From: Bacteroidia bacterium
GTDB lineage: Bacteria > Bacteroidota > Bacteroidia > Bacteroidales > Azobacteroidaceae
NCBI GenBank assembly: GCA_026000155.1
Contig: BNYG01000007.1
Coordinates: 1 to 64,000, forward strand
Direction: 5' to 3'
DNA: 64,000 nt
Position numbers and translations under genes: made by a program
The notes under the pieces: generated by a model
What the model was told of the DNA's origin: nothing
The model's database searches: none
The model's input: the letters and a program-made list of their open reading frames with translations, nothing else
Part shown: piece by piece, positions 60,933-64,000 of the stretch
Position numbering within the stretch: position 1 is the stretch's first letter
Layout: each line of letters starts with the position of its first letter

Positions 60933-61276
60933 ATATGAAATCTTCTCAACTGCTAAACAATTGGTGCCAATCAATGGTTAATCAATTTCCGCATATTCGG
61001 TTTCGGTATGAGTTAAAAGACAATACCCACTACATTGGAGTATATCCTCCTATCGTAGAAGAAGATTTGGTGTATTGTAAAGCGGAAAACGATTTTTATA
61101 ATTTATTATCAAAGAAATTTCCGGATGAAACATTTCTTTTTGGAGAAGAGGGATTTAATTTTAAACCTTTGAAAAATCCGAAAGTGTTTGAATATGAAGC
61201 AAGTTCAATAATAGACAAACCGGTAAATTTTAGTTTTAATGCGCTCCAAGATGTCCAACGAATATACATCCGGTAA
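60929..61276 (+). CDS. Unknown protein paired with HEPN gene
   Basis: A 115-residue soluble protein with no recognised family, starting in the HEPN stop (ATGA). It is mixed alpha/beta: LLNNWCQSMVNQFPHIRFRYEL, then YIGVYPPIVEEDLVYCKAENDFYNLLSKKFPDETFLFGEEGF. It lacks the G-S-x10-G and D-x-D residues of nucleotidyltransferases that often accompany HEPN. Its last 26 bases overlap the start of the histidine kinase gene. Partner or antitoxin to the HEPN protein is a guess from the coupling. Confidence 0.55.
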   Translation: MNMKSSQLLNNWCQSMVNQFPHIRFRYELKDNTHYIGVYPPIVEEDLVYCKAENDFYNLLSKKFPDETFLFGEEGFNFKPLKNPKVFEYEASSIIDKPVNFSFNALQDVQRIYIR

Positions 61277-62447
61277 AACATTCAAGTACTTTTTTATTCT
61301 TACGGCAGTCATCATTGCCATTGCTTCCGTGTGGGTAACGCATTCGTTGGTCAATGAACTGAAAGAAGAAGAGCGCAAAAAAATTGAAATTTGGGCGGAA
61401 TCGGTCGCTTTAATTTCTACTCAAGCCCTCACAGAAGACATCAATCCGGATGCGTTTAATAACTATAACAGGCTATTGTTGGAAATTATCGAAGGAAATA
61501 TTACAATTCCGCTTATTTTAACGGACGATTCGAATCAGGTAATAGAAAAAAGAAATATTCAATCCTCCAAGATAGAAGACCCCGTTTTTATTGAAAAAAA
61601 AATAAAATCGTTCAAAAAAAAGCACGATCCTATTCCGATCATTATTCCCATTAGCGAGAATGAAAATTTAGTTCAATATGTTTATTACGATGATTCTACC
61701 GTGTTAAAGCAACTCCAACTGTTCCCATTTGTGCAGTTGACCGTGGTTTTTATTTTCATCATCATTTCTTTTTTAGCGCTCAACAGCACCCAAAAGGCGG
61801 AACAGAACAAAGTTTGGGTAGGGCTTTCGAAAGAAACCGCCCACCAGTTGGGTACTCCGATTTCTTCTTTAATGGCTTGGGTGGAATATCTGAAAACCAA
61901 AGATATGGATCCCAAACTGTTGAATGAAATGGACAAGGATGTCCAGCGCTTGAAAACGATCGCCGAACGTTTCTCCAAAATCGGTTCCAATGCCGAACCC
62001 GAACCCATGGATTTGGAAACAGCTATCGGGAATGCGGTGGATTATATGGGCCGGCGGATTTCGTCTAAAGTGTCTATTTCTACCGATGTGCCGGACGAAC
62101 CGGTGACTATCTTCATGAACGAATCGCTTTTCGGATGGACGCTTGAAAATCTGATAAAAAATGCGGTAGATGCCATGGACGGACAGGGAGAAATAAAAAT
62201 CCATGCCTTTCAAAAGGGAAAAAAAGTAATCATGGATATTTCCGATACGGGAAAAGGGATACCCAAATCCAAATTCGATGCGGTTTTCCAACCGGGCTAT
62301 ACTACTAAAAAAAGAGGCTGGGGATTGGGTTTGTCTTTGGTGAAGCGGATTATTGAGTCGTATCAAAAAGGGAAAATTTATGTTTATAAATCCGAAGCAG
62401 GCAAAGGAACGACTTTCCGGATTGAATTAAATCAAATCACAACCTAA
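61251..62447 (+). CDS. Orphan membrane sensor histidine kinase
   Basis: A 398-residue kinase with membrane helices at about 13-31 and 157-177 enclosing a 125-residue periplasmic sensor. The phosphoacceptor His198 is in KETAHQLGTPISSLMAWVEYL. The catalytic domain has the N box ENLIKNAVDAMDG, the G1 box DTGKGIP, and the FQPGYTTKKRGWGLGLSL F/G2 boxes. There is no HAMP domain, and no response regulator gene is in the window. ATG 61251 is chosen over 61239. The start overlaps the preceding unknown gene by 26 bases, and the stop overlaps gldB on the other strand by four. Confidence 0.88.
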   Translation: MSNEYTSGKTFKYFFILTAVIIAIASVWVTHSLVNELKEEERKKIEIWAESVALISTQALTEDINPDAFNNYNRLLLEIIEGNITIPLILTDDSNQVIEKRNIQSSKIEDPVFIEKKIKSFKKKHDPIPIIIPISENENLVQYVYYDDSTVLKQLQLFPFVQLTVVFIFIIISFLALNSTQKAEQNKVWVGLSKETAHQLGTPISSLMAWVEYLKTKDMDPKLLNEMDKDVQRLKTIAERFSKIGSNAEPEPMDLETAIGNAVDYMGRRISSKVSISTDVPDEPVTIFMNESLFGWTLENLIKNAVDAMDGQGEIKIHAFQKGKKVIMDISDTGKGIPKSKFDAVFQPGYTTKKRGWGLGLSLVKRIIESYQKGKIYVYKSEAGKGTTFRIELNQITT

Positions 62448-63427
62448 GGCTTGAATTTCGACTGTTTCAACAATTCGGGATAATCAATATTATTCATTAG
62501 TTCTACCCAACTCGTTTCCGGATGATTTTCCATGTACGTAACGATAATTTGAAATCCTAACCATATTCCGGCTCTTCCCGGTGAATCGGTCGGGAGAGTG
62601 GCTGTGTAGGGCGCTTCTTTCAAGTAGAGTGAAGTAGTCCGGTAATCCGGTTTGAATAAATGTTGATTTTCCAGGACGGATTTCCAGATTTTGGATTGGC
62701 GTTCGGTACACCAGTTGTATTGTTCTGGCGTATAAGCCACCGCCTCCCAGATTTTTCGTTGAGAAAGTACCTGAGACAAGATATAGCGCAATTTTCCTTC
62801 GTATAACATCCTGTCCAATAAGATTTCATCATTTCCTTTGAATGGAAAATTCGCCATCAGGAAACCCAATACATAATCGGGAACCACCCGGTCGGGAGTC
62901 ATTAATTGGCGCTGGTATTCGTAAAAAAAATCTTGATACAACGGATAACCGGCTCCCAGATATTTATCTGCCGAAAGAGATAAAATTTCGTCGGTGACAA
63001 TCACATTTTGATTCAAACCGGAAACGTGCAGGTAGATTTCCGGTGGATGGAGAGCCGGAAAATGTTGCAACAGGATTTCCATCCCTGAAAATAATTCGGT
63101 GCTAATAGCGGAAATATCAGCAAATTCGGCTTGTTCATCCTTATATAATTGCATCAACGTCGGTTCGGAAAAATAATTCCGTAAACGTTCATCAAAACCG
63201 GCGGAATCGGTTTTTCCGATATAAATGATTTTTTCGCCGTATTCATTCAGGAAAGCAGTATCGCCGGTTAATGCTTCATTCCCGCTGTTCTGAGTCAGGT
63301 ATTGATATAAAAAGGTATCAAAACGGTGGATTTGCAAGTCGGAGTTGGACTCGCTGAATGCTTTTTTGTGAGAACAACCCAAAAGCAAAAAGCAGAAAAT
63401 AAAACAGGTATAAATCCGGATATTCAC
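62444..63427 (-). CDS. gldB: GldB-type lipoprotein
   Basis: A 327-residue lipoprotein (LLLGC, Cys18) of the GldB family. In gliding Flavobacteria it is needed for motility, and it occurs widely in non-gliding Bacteroidota. The central LPADVIVTDEILSLSADKYLGAGYPLYQDFFYEYQRQLMTPDRVVPDYVLGFLMANFPF-like segment, with its LSADKYLG motif, and the closing PGRAGIWLGFQIIVTYMENHPETSWVELMNNIDYPELLKQSKF are typical. It is convergent with the histidine kinase. A type IX secretion link is known only in part for this protein; its role here is inferred. Confidence 0.85.
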   Translation of the reverse strand: MNIRIYTCFIFCFLLLGCSHKKAFSESNSDLQIHRFDTFLYQYLTQNSGNEALTGDTAFLNEYGEKIIYIGKTDSAGFDERLRNYFSEPTLMQLYKDEQAEFADISAISTELFSGMEILLQHFPALHPPEIYLHVSGLNQNVIVTDEILSLSADKYLGAGYPLYQDFFYEYQRQLMTPDRVVPDYVLGFLMANFPFKGNDEILLDRMLYEGKLRYILSQVLSQRKIWEAVAYTPEQYNWCTERQSKIWKSVLENQHLFKPDYRTTSLYLKEAPYTATLPTDSPGRAGIWLGFQIIVTYMENHPETSWVELMNNIDYPELLKQSKFKP

Positions 63428-63479
63428 AATAATGTTCTAAAATACATTATTATAACTCATTTTTTATCGAAATATTGTA

Positions 63480-63487
63480 TATATTTG
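63480..63487 (+). promoter_or_regulatory. Probable -7 element before pepE
   Basis: TATATTTG, 40 bases before ATG 63528. No convincing -33 element was seen. Confidence 0.45.
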
Positions 63488-63527
63488 TAGGTGAAATTGA
63501 TATCAATAACAATTAATACTGAATGCC

Positions 63528-64000
63528 ATGAGACTTTTATTATTAAGCAATTCGACGAATCCGGGAGAAGACTATTTGTCATGGGCGAAAGCGGAAATTA
63601 AAGATTTTCTGGGAAATGTGCCTACTACAGCGTTATTTATTCCTTATGCTGCAGTTACTTTCAGTTACGATGAGTATGAGGCGAAAGTGAATAAAGTTTT
63701 TTCAGCATTAGGTTGCAAGATAACCAGTGTGCATCGCGTTTGGAATCCTGTTCAAGCAGTAGAAGGAGCGGAAACGATTATTATCGGCGGTGGAAATACC
63801 TGGCGCCTGGTTCAGCAAATGCGGGAACACGGTTTGATTGAAGCCGTCAAAGCCAAGGTGGAAGCCGGGACTCCGTATATCGGTTGGAGCGCAGGAAGCA
63901 ATGTGGCTTGTCCGACAATGAAGACCACCAACGATATGCCGATTGTGGATCCGCATGGTCTCAACACGCTGAATCTGATACCTTTCCAAATCAATCCGCA
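63528..64000 (+). CDS. pepE: Dipeptidase E (peptidase S51), partial
   Basis: The first 157 codons of a PepE-type alpha-aspartyl dipeptidase; the gene continues beyond the window. The start RLLLLSNSTNPGEDYLSWA and IPYAAVTFSYDEYEAKV are typical. The GGGNTWRLVQ loop and the nucleophile Ser (about residue 121, YIGWSAGSNVACP) in a strand-turn-helix elbow are visible, with a downstream D-x-H region (IVDPHGLNTLNLIPFQINP). It splits N-terminal Asp dipeptides in the cytoplasm. It is preceded by a -7 box and divergent from gldB. Confidence 0.93.
   Translation, partial: MRLLLLSNSTNPGEDYLSWAKAEIKDFLGNVPTTALFIPYAAVTFSYDEYEAKVNKVFSALGCKITSVHRVWNPVQAVEGAETIIIGGGNTWRLVQQMREHGLIEAVKAKVEAGTPYIGWSAGSNVACPTMKTTNDMPIVDPHGLNTLNLIPFQINP

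Overview
The window looks like chromosome from a member of the Bacteroidales (phylum Bacteroidota). Supporting signs are a SusC/SusD pair followed by a DUF3823 lipoprotein, a GldB lipoprotein, an anti-sigma-less ECF sigma factor, many lipoproteins with short lipoboxes, and several promoters of the Bacteroidota type (TTTG, about 19-20 bases, TAnnTTTG). Base composition is moderate and uneven. No rRNA, phage, IS element or CRISPR array was found. One tRNA-Ser(GGA) is present. The last gene (pepE) runs off the right edge.

Left part (1-24 kb), mostly housekeeping. mutS, maf and a kdsC-type phosphatase lie on the minus strand. They are followed by accessory genes: a Uma2-type nuclease, a secreted DUF1566 protein behind a strongly structured 126-nt hairpin, and a PemK/MazF toxin with its putative antitoxin. 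Next come panB-nspC, a large membrane-spanning regulator (periplasmic kelch propeller plus cytoplasmic SARP-like DNA-binding domain), an iron alcohol dehydrogenase, and the block sigma factor - small protein - rpe - comEC - (Rpn nuclease) - DHH phosphoesterase - DUF4827 lipoprotein - glmM. A TrmH-type methyltransferase, reverse rubrerythrin, Fur/PerR-like repressor, small lipoprotein and tRNA-Ser follow.

Middle part (23-56 kb), a polysaccharide utilisation region. On the minus strand, SusC, SusD and DUF3823 precede a secreted protein of unknown function, a GH43 enzyme fused to an unrecognised domain, a ceramidase-like protein, a GH3 enzyme with a PA14 insert, two large (alpha/alpha)6-barrel hydrolase-like proteins and a secreted esterase. 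A second kelch/SARP regulator is divergent from susC. Beyond it lies a uronate section: KduD-like dehydrogenase, DUF4861 lipoprotein, KduI, GH88 and a 1402-residue GH92 - alginate-lyase-like - beta-helix fusion. Together these would import an acidic heteroglycan, cleave it by hydrolysis and beta-elimination, remove the unsaturated uronyl end with GH88, and pass it to KduI/KduD. Mannose, pentose and uronic acid as components are inferred from the families only.

Right part (56-64 kb), housekeeping again: HU, a PatB-type C-S lyase, speA, xth, a HEPN protein with an unknown partner gene leading into an orphan histidine kinase, gldB and pepE.

The most unusual items are the GH92-lyase-beta-helix fusion, the GH43-unknown-domain fusion and a chimeric relic of a lost second copy of it, the two membrane kelch/SARP regulators with matching promoters, the structured hairpin at 4794-4919, and a dispersed extragenic palindrome with a compensatory base change.
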